From positions 1 to 64,000 of the forward strand of contig CAZVHP010000011.1 in the NCBI GenBank assembly GCA_964627305.1: a stretch of 64,000 nt of DNA, read 5' to 3'. Made by a program: the position numbers and the translations under genes. Numbering within the stretch: the stretch's first letter is position 1; each line of letters begins with the position of its first letter. This DNA comes from WJKG01 sp964627305. GTDB taxonomy: Bacteria > Zixibacteria > MSB-5A5 > GN15 > FEB-12. The notes below the pieces were generated by a model. That model made no database searches. It was not told the DNA's origin and saw only the letters and a list, made by a program, of their open reading frames with translations. Of this stretch, positions 7,748 through 17,258 are shown piece by piece.

Positions 7748-10144
7748 TTGAGGTTCCGCTCTGTGGAAATCGCCGTGTTGGGTCCGATGCGCCAAACCTT
7801 CACCTATAGCATCCCCGACCAATGGCCGGATCTCGCTCCGGGACAACGGGTCCTCGTGCCATTCGGACGCACGCGCAAACTCGGCTTCGTGCTCGGGCCA
7901 GGGCAACCACCGGCAGGCGTGACACTCAAACACGTTTCAGATGTCATTGACCCGCGCGCGTGTCTGTCGCCTGAACTGCTCCTTTTCTGCCGGTGGATGG
8001 CTGACTATTACTTTTGCAATCCTGCCGCGGTTCTCACAGCAGCCCTGCCGCCGCGGCTGAAGCTTCGCAAGGGACCGCAACTCCTCTGGCAGCCGCAGGA
8101 GCCGTCGGCCCTGCCTGAATCGATAAAGCACCTGGCAACACCCGGCAGCCCGGTCTCCCGTGCAGCCATTGTCAAACTTAACGAACTCGACCAGTCACTT
8201 TTGGGCAGGCTGCTGGCATCCGGAGAGATCGTCGAGCACTGGCCAACCGAGTCAACCCCCGGCTTCTCCAGCAGGCTTGTTGGGTATCGCCTCGCCCAGC
8301 CGGAGATGTGGCCGGAGTTCTTCAAACGTCGCCGCCTTCAACCATCCCCATTCGATGGTGTCAAGCCTCGCACATACCTTCACGACGCCGGATGGACCGA
8401 TCACCTGCTGCGTCACGCGCTGCAATCCGGTTTGCTCAAGCCGGTTCATGAGGAGCAACCACCAGCCATTCTGGATTTCATCGATGCCCGAACCGACGTC
8501 ACCGATATCGTGCCGAACGGTGAACAAGCAGCCGTCATCGACGACATCGGCAGTATGTTTGGCGAGGGCTTCAAGGTGCACCTTATCCACGGAGTAACCG
8601 GCTCCGGAAAGACCCTGATCTATTGCCATCTCGCCCGCGAGGTACTCCGACGTGGTCACTCGGTGCTGGTGCTTACGCCGGAGATTGCTCTCACGGGAGC
8701 AATCCTGGCATACTTCCGGGGTTTTTTTGCGGATCAGGTTACCGTCATTCACTCCGCCATGCACGATCAGGAGCGCATGGCCGGATGGCTCGGCACCCGA
8801 CAGGGTCGTTTCCGCGTGGTGGTCGGGCCGCGCTCGGCAGTCTTCGCGCCGCTTGAAGACATCGGGCTGATTATTGTCGATGAGGAGCACGACTCCTCTT
8901 ACAAGCAGCACGACCCCGCGCCCCGTTTTCATGGACGCGATGCCGCCATCATGCGCGCAAAAATGAACAACATCCCTGTCGTGCTCGGCTCGGCATCGCC
9001 CTCAGTTGAGTCCTACTACCACGCCACCCGGGGTCGTTACCGGTTGCATCGCCTGACCTCACGGCCTCGGGGAGCGACGCTGCCGACAGTGCGCCTGATC
9101 GACATGCGGCCTGCGGCCGAGCGTCTCGGGGGCAGACACTGGTTTCTGTCCTACGCGCTCAAGCGAGCGGTCGAGGAACGCCTGAGCCGCGGCGAACAGG
9201 TTATCCTCTTCCTGAACAGGCGTGGCTATGCTCCGCAACTCAAATGCCTGCAGTGTGGTCGCGTGCCGGAGTGCCCCAACTGCCGCGTGAAGCTCACCTA
9301 CCACAAGTCACCCGGAAAGCTCTCCTGTCATTACTGTGGTCATGTGGTGTATCGCTATGACCGCTGCTCCCATTGTGATTCGATCGACCTGATCGCCGTC
9401 GGTGCCGGTACCCAGCGCGTCGAAGAGACTATCCCGACGTTGTTCGAACACGCCCGAGCTATGCGCCTCGATTCCGACAGCGCCGCCGGTCGTGCTCGAG
9501 CCTGGACCATCCTCAATGACTTCGCACAACACAAGGGCAACCTGTTGCTCGGCACGCAGATGGTCACCAAGGGCCTGGACCTGCCCGATGTGACCCTCGT
9601 CGGTGTTCTGTGCGCTGATATGTCGCTGGACATTCCGGACTTCCGCGCCTCCGAGAAGGCCTTTTCCCGTCTGCTGCAGGTTGCCGGTCGTTCCGGGCGC
9701 GCCGCCAAACCGGGGGAGGTGCTTATCCAGACCTTCTATCCGGACCATCCCGTTATCGCCGAGGCCGCCGCTGGCGACTACGACAGCTTCTTCGCCCGCG
9801 AGATCGAGGCCCGGCAACCGCTGTCGTATCCACCGTTTTCCCGCCTGATCAGGATCGTCTTCTCCTCGCCCCGCAAGGAAGCCGTGGAGAATGCCGCCGA
9901 CCGATTCACCGAGGGCCTGCGCCGGCAGTGCCTGTCGGCTCGCCTCAGGGCCGAACTGATGGGACCAGCCGAATGCCCCATGCGTTATCTCAAGGGGCAG
10001 CACCGCCAACAACTCATCATCCGGACCAGGCACTCTGTCAGCGTCGTCAATCTGCTCAGCCAATGGGAGCACCGCGAATCCCGCTTCGGCCTGCCTTCAA
10101 GTGTCAAGGTGGTTGTCGATGTCGATCCGCACGATATGATGTGA
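7748..10144 (+). CDS. priA: Primosomal protein N' (replication restart helicase PriA)
   Basis: 798 residues, normal for PriA. The N-terminal 3'BD domain opens VEIAVLGPMRQTFTYSIPD. The helicase core has Walker A GVTGSGKTLIY (about 281-291), a DEEH box (IIVDEEHDSSYKQ), and ASPSVESY. Eight zinc-binding cysteines lie at about 500-540 in CLQCGRVPECPNC and SCHYCG/CSHCD. Later motifs are GTQMVTKGLDLPDVTLVG and LLQVAGRSGRA. It reloads the replicative helicase at stalled forks as a 3'-5' DNA helicase. The start is a TTG at 7748 with GGGAG a few bases before it. No dnaT or priB is visible nearby. Two hairpins follow the gene. Confidence 0.97.
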   Translation: MRFRSVEIAVLGPMRQTFTYSIPDQWPDLAPGQRVLVPFGRTRKLGFVLGPGQPPAGVTLKHVSDVIDPRACLSPELLLFCRWMADYYFCNPAAVLTAALPPRLKLRKGPQLLWQPQEPSALPESIKHLATPGSPVSRAAIVKLNELDQSLLGRLLASGEIVEHWPTESTPGFSSRLVGYRLAQPEMWPEFFKRRRLQPSPFDGVKPRTYLHDAGWTDHLLRHALQSGLLKPVHEEQPPAILDFIDARTDVTDIVPNGEQAAVIDDIGSMFGEGFKVHLIHGVTGSGKTLIYCHLAREVLRRGHSVLVLTPEIALTGAILAYFRGFFADQVTVIHSAMHDQERMAGWLGTRQGRFRVVVGPRSAVFAPLEDIGLIIVDEEHDSSYKQHDPAPRFHGRDAAIMRAKMNNIPVVLGSASPSVESYYHATRGRYRLHRLTSRPRGATLPTVRLIDMRPAAERLGGRHWFLSYALKRAVEERLSRGEQVILFLNRRGYAPQLKCLQCGRVPECPNCRVKLTYHKSPGKLSCHYCGHVVYRYDRCSHCDSIDLIAVGAGTQRVEETIPTLFEHARAMRLDSDSAAGRARAWTILNDFAQHKGNLLLGTQMVTKGLDLPDVTLVGVLCADMSLDIPDFRASEKAFSRLLQVAGRSGRAAKPGEVLIQTFYPDHPVIAEAAAGDYDSFFAREIEARQPLSYPPFSRLIRIVFSSPRKEAVENAADRFTEGLRRQCLSARLRAELMGPAECPMRYLKGQHRQQLIIRTRHSVSVVNLLSQWEHRESRFGLPSSVKVVVDVDPHDMM

Positions 10145-10171
10145 TGATGCAATGACAGCCAAACACATTAA

Positions 10172-10265
10172 GGCCCGGCATATACCGATTCCCCCCTCGG
10201 AAACCGATACGGTGCCGGGCCCTGGTTTCGACTTCCCGAAAAACGTACTGCATGACACAGTACGT
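10172..10265. terminator. Two hairpins downstream of priA
   Basis: First, GGCCCGGCA (10172-10180) pairs with TGCCGGGCC (10213-10221) across a 32-nt loop. Second, ACGTACTG (10243-10250) pairs with CAGTACGT (10258-10265) across 7 nt. Neither has a U-tract. They are the only ordered features I see in the 10145-10582 gap, apart from an 18-bp palindrome at 10518-10535. Role as transcript ends is inferred from position between convergent genes. Confidence 0.35.
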
Positions 10266-10517
10266 GCTTCCCAGACTCATGGCAAAAGAGAACAAGATTC
10301 GTGCCAGACGCCACAGACAGCCCCCGTGTTCACGTAAGTATTGTGCTGATAACGATTTGATTTCAGCGGGAAGAATCTTCCCTTCGCAAGAACATACGAT
10401 TCAGCCCCGAATCAACGCGCAAAATTCGTGCTGGAGTACGAGCAAGACTGCTCCCCAAAACTAACGCGCGAACCCATACGGCTCCGCGCGCCATTATCTT
10501 ATCCTGAGCAGCGGCAA

Positions 10518-10535
10518 CCCCGTCACGTGACGGGG
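10518..10535. repeat. Perfect 18-bp palindrome downstream of the NifX-like gene
   Basis: CCCCGTCACGTGACGGGG reads identically on both strands. It lies 47 bp beyond the stop of the NifX-like gene. It could be a transcript-end hairpin or a protein-binding site; no U-run follows. Confidence 0.4.
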
Positions 10536-10582
10536 CGGCGACTCACTCATCTTAAGTATTCAGCCGTGTCTCGCAACTGCCC

Positions 10583-11149
10583 TCAGCCGCGACCACCGCC
10601 ACGGCCACCGCCACGGCCGGAACCGCCTCCACGACCGCCACCCATACCGCGGCCCTGACCACTGCCCTGGCCGCCGCCACCACCCATACCTCGGCCCTGA
10701 CCACTGCCCTGGCCGCCACCGCCGCCCATACCGCGACCCTGACCATAACCGGACCCGCGACCGGGCATCGGCTCGGTCGGGTGAGCGTGCTGGCCATGAC
10801 CTCGACACGCTTTGGCTGGATCGATCTCGCTGAGTCTGCCCGCAAGGCAGGCCTCGATCGCCTCGCCGACAGACTCCGACTGTGCCATGTACACCTTGAC
10901 ACCCTCGGCCGAAAGAGCCTCGACCGCCCGACGACCCATACCGCGACACACGATAGCATCGATCTTGTGGTGCTGAAGCTGATTCATGGGATGACACGTC
11001 CCGTGATCATGATGAGCATTGCGGTTGTCCAGAACCGTAAGCTCCTCTGTTTCTGAATTATAGAGCGTGAAGCACGGGGCTGACCCAAAATGGTCATGAA
11101 CCACATCGTCTTTTCCGCCCGGACCCCTGGTGGGGACACATAGTAACAT
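10583..11149 (-). CDS. NifX/NafY-like metal-cluster-binding protein with Gly-rich repeat tail
   Basis: 188 residues. Residues 1-115 match the dinitrogenase iron-molybdenum cofactor biosynthesis fold (NifX/NafY/NifB C-terminal type): VHDHFGSAPCFTLY, then a His/Cys cluster HHDHGTCHPMNQL and IDAIVCRGMGRRAVEALSAEGVKVY. Residues 131-188 form a low-complexity tail with three 14-residue repeats of type QGRGMGGGGGQGSG (137-178). There are no nitrogenase genes here, as is common for this family, which often sits beside DUF134 regulators. It probably binds an iron-sulfur or other metal cluster. GGAGG stands a few nt before the ATG, and the start overlaps the end of the DUF134 gene by 56 bp, so the two are almost certainly one operon. 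Confidence 0.85.
   Translation of the reverse strand: MLLCVPTRGPGGKDDVVHDHFGSAPCFTLYNSETEELTVLDNRNAHHDHGTCHPMNQLQHHKIDAIVCRGMGRRAVEALSAEGVKVYMAQSESVGEAIEACLAGRLSEIDPAKACRGHGQHAHPTEPMPGRGSGYGQGRGMGGGGGQGSGQGRGMGGGGGQGSGQGRGMGGGRGGGSGRGGGRGGGRG
10616..10741 (-). repeat. Three 42-bp tandem repeats coding the Gly-rich tail
   Basis: Three in-frame copies of a 42-bp unit encode QGRGMGGGGGQGSG (twice) and QGRGMGGGRGGGSG. The copies differ only at a few positions, indicating recent expansion or slippage. Confidence 0.8.
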
Positions 11150-11441
11150 CGGATTCCTCCTGGTACTTGCAGTTTACTACTATCGCTTGATTATTCACCA
11201 TTGCCTCAACCATGGCCTTACGGCCCGCCCAGAGCAGGCGCTGAACTGTTCCGCGGGAGATTCCCATTCGACGACCCGCCTCCGCCTGATCCAGACCCTC
11301 GGCATAACACAGGCGAAGGGCCTCGAATTGGTCGACCGATACAAAAACCGGCTCCACCTCCCGCATCGGAATGCCGGCAGGCCTGAAAACCCGATCGGCC
11401 TCGAAGCGGCGGCAGTGGCGATGTTTCCTCGGTCTGGGCAC
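11094..11441 (-). CDS. DUF134 family DNA-binding regulator
   Basis: 115 residues typical of DUF134: MPRPRKHRHCRRFEADRVFRPAGIP at the start, then VFVSVDQFEALRLCYAEGLDQAEAG and a sigma-70-region-4-like helix-turn-helix RRMGISRGTVQRLLWAGRKAM (about 56-76). The start is GTG at 11441, preceded by AAGGAGAG. The last 18 residues are encoded in the overlap with the NifX-like gene. It lies first in the operon behind a strong promoter that overlaps two dyads, which fits autoregulation in response to metal or redox state; that role is inference from the gene pair and the operator position. Confidence 0.85.
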   Translation of the reverse strand: MPRPRKHRHCRRFEADRVFRPAGIPMREVEPVFVSVDQFEALRLCYAEGLDQAEAGRRMGISRGTVQRLLWAGRKAMVEAMVNNQAIVVNCKYQEESDVTMCPHQGSGRKRRCGS

Positions 11442-11468
11442 AAACTCTCCTTCAGTCGCTCCTTAACA

Positions 11469-11489
11469 CACATAATGTGCTTATGCACA
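11469..11489. promoter_or_regulatory. Two overlapping dyads, candidate operator of the DUF134 operon
   Basis: CACATAATGTG (11469-11479) is an odd palindrome. TGTGCTTATGCACA (11476-11489) is a second inverted repeat sharing four bases with it. Together they cover the expected transcription start just downstream of the -10 box, a good position for a repressor. Confidence 0.5.
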
Positions 11490-11491
11490 CA

Positions 11492-11520
11492 ATTATAGTG
11501 TCGGCATCTGACGCCGTCAA
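11492..11520 (-). promoter_or_regulatory. Sigma-70-type promoter of the DUF134/NifX operon
   Basis: On the minus strand TTGACG (11520-11515) and a perfect TATAAT (11497-11492) are spaced by exactly 17 bp, about 51 bp before the GTG start. This is the best promoter match I see in the window. Confidence 0.75.
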
Positions 11521-11803
11521 GCTCAATTCGACGCCATCAGGGTCAATTTCAACCCCAGGGATCAATACCGGCGCCCTGCCGACCGATGTACACTCCATGA
11601 TTGAATGCGAGAAACTCTGTGAAATCTGGCCCAGCCCAGTTGAATTGCTGTTGCGCGGTGGTTATATTTCGCAAGAGCAGCCTTTGGTTACCCCATCTGG
11701 AAAGTATAGGCAGCGTTGCTGTCGCAGGTTACTGACTCATGTCGTTGCCCGCAGCCTCAACTTGCAGGTTGTGAACCGCGATAGTTGATGGACGGAGTTT
11801 GCC

Positions 11804-14800
11804 ATGTCCGAATCTGATCGACGCTCGTCAGCCTCAAGCCCCGACACCGGGTCAGCGCCCGACCCGGTGGATCGTGTTGCCGGGACTGACTTCACTGGTC
11901 TGCCGATCTCGCAAGAGTTGATCAGCCAGTGGCAACAGACCGTCGATCTGCTCGCTCGGGTCACGGGGGCACCGGTGGTTATGCTGTCAGTTAGAGGGTG
12001 CGAAAGACAGACAGGATTACTGCTCCATAATGCCGGATGTCCTCTTCAACCCCGCGACACCGGAGAGGCCCAGCGCCCCTCGCCCATCTTCTGTTCGCAC
12101 GTGATCGAGGAGCAGCAGGAGCTGTATCTCCCGGATGCTACCGAGCACCCTGACTATCAGTACAGCCATCTCGCCAAACAGGGGTTGGTGTCATACTATG
12201 GTGTCCCGGTTGTCTGGCCGACAGGCCAGGCGTTTGGCGCTGTCTGTGTTCTGGCCGACCACATCGATGCCTTTCCTCTGCAACTACGCCGCGTGGTACA
12301 GCAGTTCCGTCGGCTGATCGAGGAGGACCTCGAGATGCTGGCGCGCCAGGCTGGCGTTCCAAATCTTGATCAGCCCCTGCGGGAGCGCGACCAGCTCCTG
12401 CGCTCCATGATCGAGCTGTCCCCCGATGCTATCTTCGTGACCGACGGTGACCAGATCATCCTGACCAACGCCTTCGGTATTCGTCTTCTCAAAGCGCAAT
12501 CGCTGAATGAGGTTCTCGGCAAGCCAATCACCGACATCATTCCGGTGACACAACGTGAGGCTTTCAGCCACTACCTGGAGCAGCTTCTCTCGGACAGGAG
12601 CACGCACGTTGATTTCGCTGAGCGCACTATACAGGCCGTCGATGGTACCATTATTCCGGTGGACGCTGCCGGTTCCCGCGTGAGTTACAAGGGCCGCGCG
12701 GCGGTCCAGATCGTCGCGCGGGATCTCTCGTGGCGCAAACAGGCCGAACAGCAGCTACGGCAATACCAGCGCATTGTCTCGGCCACACCCGATCTGGTGG
12801 CTCTAATCGATCGCCGGTATGTCTACCAGTTGGTGAATGAGGCCTGTCTTGAAGCCTGGGCCTTGCCCTGGGACGGTATCGTCGGACACAGCATCGCCGA
12901 ATTCTTCAGCTCAAGGGAGTTTCAGGCCGAGATCAAACCGCGCCTTGAGCGATGCTTCAAGGGCGAAACGGTGCGCTTCCAGCAGTGGTTCGAGTATCCC
13001 GGACGCGGCCGGTGCTTTATGTCCGTGACACTGACCCCCTTTGTGGATGATGATGGCGCCATTACGGGCGTTGTCTCCGCTGCTCGCGATATCAGCGACA
13101 TCAAGCAGATAGAGGACCGCCTGCGTCGCAGTGAGGACAGATTCCGTACCGTCGCCGACTCAGCCATTGACTGGGATTACTGGCTTGACCCCGACGGCCA
13201 CCTTGAGTACATGTCGCCCTCCTGCAAGGCGATCACCGGATATGCTGTCGAGGACTTCCTGCGCCGATCCGACCTGCTCGACAGCATCGTGGATCCCGCC
13301 GATGCCAACCTGCACTCCGGTATGGATTGCGCCACTCTCGGGCAGCAGGAGGCTGTCACTTCCGAATTCCGAATCAGGACTGCCGACCGGCGGACCCGCT
13401 GGATTCACCATACCTGCCGGCCGATCTATGCCGACGACGGCCGCTTCCTCGGCCGAAGAGCGACTAATCGCGATATCACCCAACGCAAGAACGCCGAGCA
13501 GGCACTGGCCGATAGCGAACAGCGCTACCGCGACCTGGCCGAGCAGGCGCCTGTGCCGATTCTGGAAACCGATTGTGATGGCCGGATCCTGTATCTCAAC
13601 AGGAAGGCCTGCGAGACATTCCTGCTCGCTCGGCGTGATATCGATGACGGCATTACCGCGTTCGACCTGCTGGCCGAACACGATCGGGACCGAGCCCGGG
13701 AGCGGTTCTCCATGAATGCTCTGGGTCAGTCAGCTCCTCCTGCGGAATATACGGGGCTTCGGTCCGATGGAACCACCGTCGCTCTATTGGTGCACTCACG
13801 CCCGATCTGTCACAATGATACTTTCATCGGTCTGCGCGCGATCGCTATCGACATTACCGAGCGCCTGCGCGTCGAAATGGACCTCGCCCGCAGCCGCGCA
13901 ACGCTGGTACACGCCCAGAAGCTGGCCCGACTTGGCAGCTGGACCCATGATCTGATTACCAACTCCGTCAGTTGGAGTGACGAAATGTACCGCATCTTCG
14001 GACGCGATCCCGCCACCTTCCGGCCGACCACTGACGTATTCTGGGAGCAGATGCACCCGGAAGACCGCCCGCTGGTTGAGGATGTGATAGAGAGGATGAT
14101 CGGGTCACATCGACCTCAGGATGTAGAATTTCGCATCATCAGACCCGGCGGCGATGAACGGATTGTCCACGGTCGCACCGATATCCGGCTCGGCGCCGAA
14201 GGAGCACCAGTTGAATTGATAGGTTCGTTGCTGGACATAACGGAGGACAGGCATCGCGAGAGGATGGTTCACGAATCGGCGGTTAAGATGCGGGCCATTC
14301 TGGACTCCGTGGATTCCGCCCTGGTTCTGGTGGATCAGTACGGCTACGTCCTGGCTTTCAACGAGAACGCCCGTCGGCGCGCCCGAAAAACCTTCGATCG
14401 GGAGCTTGCAGAGAAGACTCCGATGCTTGACTATGTGCGCCAGACCGACCGCGAATCGTTTCTGACAAATTTCAGCCAGGCCGCCAGAGGCGAGCCGGTT
14501 ACCTTCGATCGCCGCTCCTATGATGGCGACGGACAATCACGTTGGCATACGGTCCGATACCGCCCGGTCATGGATGATTCCAATGATGTTATCGCTGTCT
14601 TGTTCTCAGTAACTGACATCACCGATCGCAAGAAAGCGGAGCTGGCCGTCAAGCGCAGCGAAGATACCCTCAGGCAGGTTGTGGACCTGGTTCCACATGA
14701 CATATACGCCCTCGATGATACCGGTCGATTCATCATGGCCAACAAGACGTTTGCCGAGGGGATTGGTCTTGTTCCGGACGACGTGGTAGGACAGCACCTG

Positions 14801-16918
14801 GCCGACGTCTTTCCCGGTTATGATGCAGCCGAGCGCTGGACAACCGATGCTGAAGCCGACTCGCAGATCATCAGGAGCGGTCAGCCCCGGTTCATCCCCG
14901 AGCTGCTTCAGATAGCTTCTGATGGCCGCAAGCGATGGATGCAGGTGTCCAAAGTCCCCTTCGATCACTTCGGTCGCCCCGCCGTTCTGACGGTTGCGGT
15001 TGACATTACCGATCGCAAGATGGCGGAGACTGCGCAGCGTGAAAGCGAGGCCAAGGTCCAGAGCATCCTTACCGCCGCTCCCATCGGCATCGGGATGACC
15101 ATCGACCGCGATATACTGTGGGCCAGCGATCGGTTGCTCGCCACTCTCCAATACTCAGACGATGAATTGCTGGGCAAGAATGCCCGCCTGCTGTACCCCA
15201 GCCAGGAGGAGTATGACCGTGTCGGCAGGGAGAAGTATGCCGACATTGACAGACACGGCTGGGGAGAGATTATCACTAAGTGGGTGCGCAAAGACGGCCG
15301 GGTGATTGACATCCTTCTGCGCTCTGCCCCCATTGACAAGCACGACCTCTCTAAGGGCGTCATTTTCACGGCGTTGGACATCACCGAGCGTAAGAAGGCC
15401 GAGGACGCCCTGCGCTACTCCGAGAACCGTTACCGCGAACTCGTCGAACGCATGGAGAGCGGAGTGGTGGTGTTTGAGGTGGTTGACGACGGTGAGGACT
15501 TCATTTACAAGGAGATCAACAGGGCCGCCGAAGTCATCGGTGGGGTCTCTCAAGGCAATGTCATCGGTCGGCGCCTGCTGGAGCTTCGGCCGCAACTGGC
15601 CGATTCGGCCCTCGCAGAGAGTCTTCGCAAGGTGTGGAGAACAGGCTTGCCACAATCGGTGCCGCTGACCCACTACGATGGATCGAACAACGAGGCCTGG
15701 GTGGAAGGGCATGTCTATCGTTTAGGGACGGCCGACCTCGTATTCATCTTCGATGACGTCACCGAACGCATCAGGGTCTTCGAGGAACTTAGCAAGGCCG
15801 ACAAGCTCGAATCAATCGGAGTCCTCGCCGGGGGTATCGCACATGACTTCAACAACGTGCTCACCGGTGTTGTCGGCAACATCTCGTTGCTCAAGTCTAT
15901 GGTTGAACACGAGCATGAAGGCTACCCGCTGCTCGAAGAGGCCGAGAAGGCCGCCATGCGGGCGCGCAGCCTCACCCAACAACTGCTCACCTTCTCCCAG
16001 GGCGGATCACCGGTACTGACAACGACCTCCATCGCCTCCGTCATACGGGAGTGCACCGAATTCGTGCTCCATGGATCCAACGTCGCCTGCGAGTTCGATC
16101 TCGCCGATGATCTGGCTTTGATTGAGGCCGACGAAGGTCAGATTTCTCAGGTCATAGCCAACATGGTCATTAATGCCAACCAGGCCATGGTATATGGTGG
16201 AACCGTCAGGGTGAGTGCCCACAATGTCGATGTAGCTGAGGACCAGTTCCCGTCGCTTGCTGCCGGACGATATGTCTGTCTCTCGATATCTGATACCGGT
16301 GAGGGTATCACGCCCGAGCACCTGGCACGCATCTTCGATCCCTTCTTCACCACTCGTGACATCGGCCGCGGACTCGGACTCGCCACATGCTATGCCATAG
16401 TGCGCAAGCACGATGGTCATATTGAGGTGGAATCGACTCCCGGCAAGGGGACCAGTTTCCGAGTCTTTTTGCCTGCATCAGAAATGAATCGGGAGGAGTG
16501 CACCGTTTCACTGTACAATCTCCGCAACGGCGTCGGCAGGGTGCTTGTGGTCGATGATGAGCAGGCCATTCGACGGGTTGCAGCCACCACGCTCCGGCAG
16601 ATCGGCTACCGTGTCGAAGTCACCGAAAGCGGCGAGGCCGCCGTCAATGCCTACGCCCAGGCGCTTGAAGCGGGGGAGAGGTTCGATGCTGTTCTGCTCG
16701 ATTTGACAATGCCCGGTGGCATCGATGGCAAAGAGACGCTTGAACGGCTGCGCCAGCTCGATCCGCACGTCAAGGCCATCGTGAGCAGCGGCTACTCCAC
16801 CGATCCGGTCATGGCCGATTGTACTGCCTACGGTTTCGTCGCAAGCATTATCAAGCCGTACACATTCAGCAAGCTTGGTGACACAGTCGCCAGAGTTCTT
16901 GGCAGTAATCAGGAGTGA
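11804..16918 (+). CDS. Hybrid histidine kinase with GAF, nine PAS, HisKA, HATPase and receiver domains
   Basis: 1704 residues with no membrane segment, so a cytoplasmic sensor. Order: GAF-like domain about 40-185; PAS/PAC units about 197-314, 320-438, 443-567, 571-694, 700-820, 825-948, 952-1077, 1082-1203 and 1206-1325, most ending in a DITxRKxAE-type linker; HisKA with LAGGIAHDFNNVLTG and phospho-acceptor His1347; HATPase with N-box MVINANQAM, G1 ISDTGEGI and G2 GRGLGLA; receiver with DD around 1584-1585 and phospho-acceptor Asp1633. It should autophosphorylate and pass phosphate to its own receiver. No DNA-binding partner is adjacent. GGAG precedes the ATG. The cue(s) are unknown; PAS units could bind haem, flavin or small ligands. 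Confidence 0.93.
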   Translation: MSESDRRSSASSPDTGSAPDPVDRVAGTDFTGLPISQELISQWQQTVDLLARVTGAPVVMLSVRGCERQTGLLLHNAGCPLQPRDTGEAQRPSPIFCSHVIEEQQELYLPDATEHPDYQYSHLAKQGLVSYYGVPVVWPTGQAFGAVCVLADHIDAFPLQLRRVVQQFRRLIEEDLEMLARQAGVPNLDQPLRERDQLLRSMIELSPDAIFVTDGDQIILTNAFGIRLLKAQSLNEVLGKPITDIIPVTQREAFSHYLEQLLSDRSTHVDFAERTIQAVDGTIIPVDAAGSRVSYKGRAAVQIVARDLSWRKQAEQQLRQYQRIVSATPDLVALIDRRYVYQLVNEACLEAWALPWDGIVGHSIAEFFSSREFQAEIKPRLERCFKGETVRFQQWFEYPGRGRCFMSVTLTPFVDDDGAITGVVSAARDISDIKQIEDRLRRSEDRFRTVADSAIDWDYWLDPDGHLEYMSPSCKAITGYAVEDFLRRSDLLDSIVDPADANLHSGMDCATLGQQEAVTSEFRIRTADRRTRWIHHTCRPIYADDGRFLGRRATNRDITQRKNAEQALADSEQRYRDLAEQAPVPILETDCDGRILYLNRKACETFLLARRDIDDGITAFDLLAEHDRDRARERFSMNALGQSAPPAEYTGLRSDGTTVALLVHSRPICHNDTFIGLRAIAIDITERLRVEMDLARSRATLVHAQKLARLGSWTHDLITNSVSWSDEMYRIFGRDPATFRPTTDVFWEQMHPEDRPLVEDVIERMIGSHRPQDVEFRIIRPGGDERIVHGRTDIRLGAEGAPVELIGSLLDITEDRHRERMVHESAVKMRAILDSVDSALVLVDQYGYVLAFNENARRRARKTFDRELAEKTPMLDYVRQTDRESFLTNFSQAARGEPVTFDRRSYDGDGQSRWHTVRYRPVMDDSNDVIAVLFSVTDITDRKKAELAVKRSEDTLRQVVDLVPHDIYALDDTGRFIMANKTFAEGIGLVPDDVVGQHLADVFPGYDAAERWTTDAEADSQIIRSGQPRFIPELLQIASDGRKRWMQVSKVPFDHFGRPAVLTVAVDITDRKMAETAQRESEAKVQSILTAAPIGIGMTIDRDILWASDRLLATLQYSDDELLGKNARLLYPSQEEYDRVGREKYADIDRHGWGEIITKWVRKDGRVIDILLRSAPIDKHDLSKGVIFTALDITERKKAEDALRYSENRYRELVERMESGVVVFEVVDDGEDFIYKEINRAAEVIGGVSQGNVIGRRLLELRPQLADSALAESLRKVWRTGLPQSVPLTHYDGSNNEAWVEGHVYRLGTADLVFIFDDVTERIRVFEELSKADKLESIGVLAGGIAHDFNNVLTGVVGNISLLKSMVEHEHEGYPLLEEAEKAAMRARSLTQQLLTFSQGGSPVLTTTSIASVIRECTEFVLHGSNVACEFDLADDLALIEADEGQISQVIANMVINANQAMVYGGTVRVSAHNVDVAEDQFPSLAAGRYVCLSISDTGEGITPEHLARIFDPFFTTRDIGRGLGLATCYAIVRKHDGHIEVESTPGKGTSFRVFLPASEMNREECTVSLYNLRNGVGRVLVVDDEQAIRRVAATTLRQIGYRVEVTESGEAAVNAYAQALEAGERFDAVLLDLTMPGGIDGKETLERLRQLDPHVKAIVSSGYSTDPVMADCTAYGFVASIIKPYTFSKLGDTVARVLGSNQE

Positions 16919-17106
16919 ACCACAGAGACAGACCGATTCATCATCTGCTGATCAATGAGTACCTAACAGATGTGGGCGCCAAATGGCTCCGCAACCAGTA
17001 GTCCAGCAAAGCAAACGGGCGTTTCTGAACGTGCTTGTTGATCTCACGCCGTTTACGCTGAACGCCGATCACACCATCCGCTGTCTTCGAAATCGGGATA
17101 AAAAAA

Positions 17107-17180
<74 letters not shown>

Positions 17181-17258
17181 ATTACCTTCGAATTTGTAAG
17201 GATAGACTATTACGAATAACCGGGCCGGTTGTCAACAGCTTTTACCAGTGCCCCGAAA

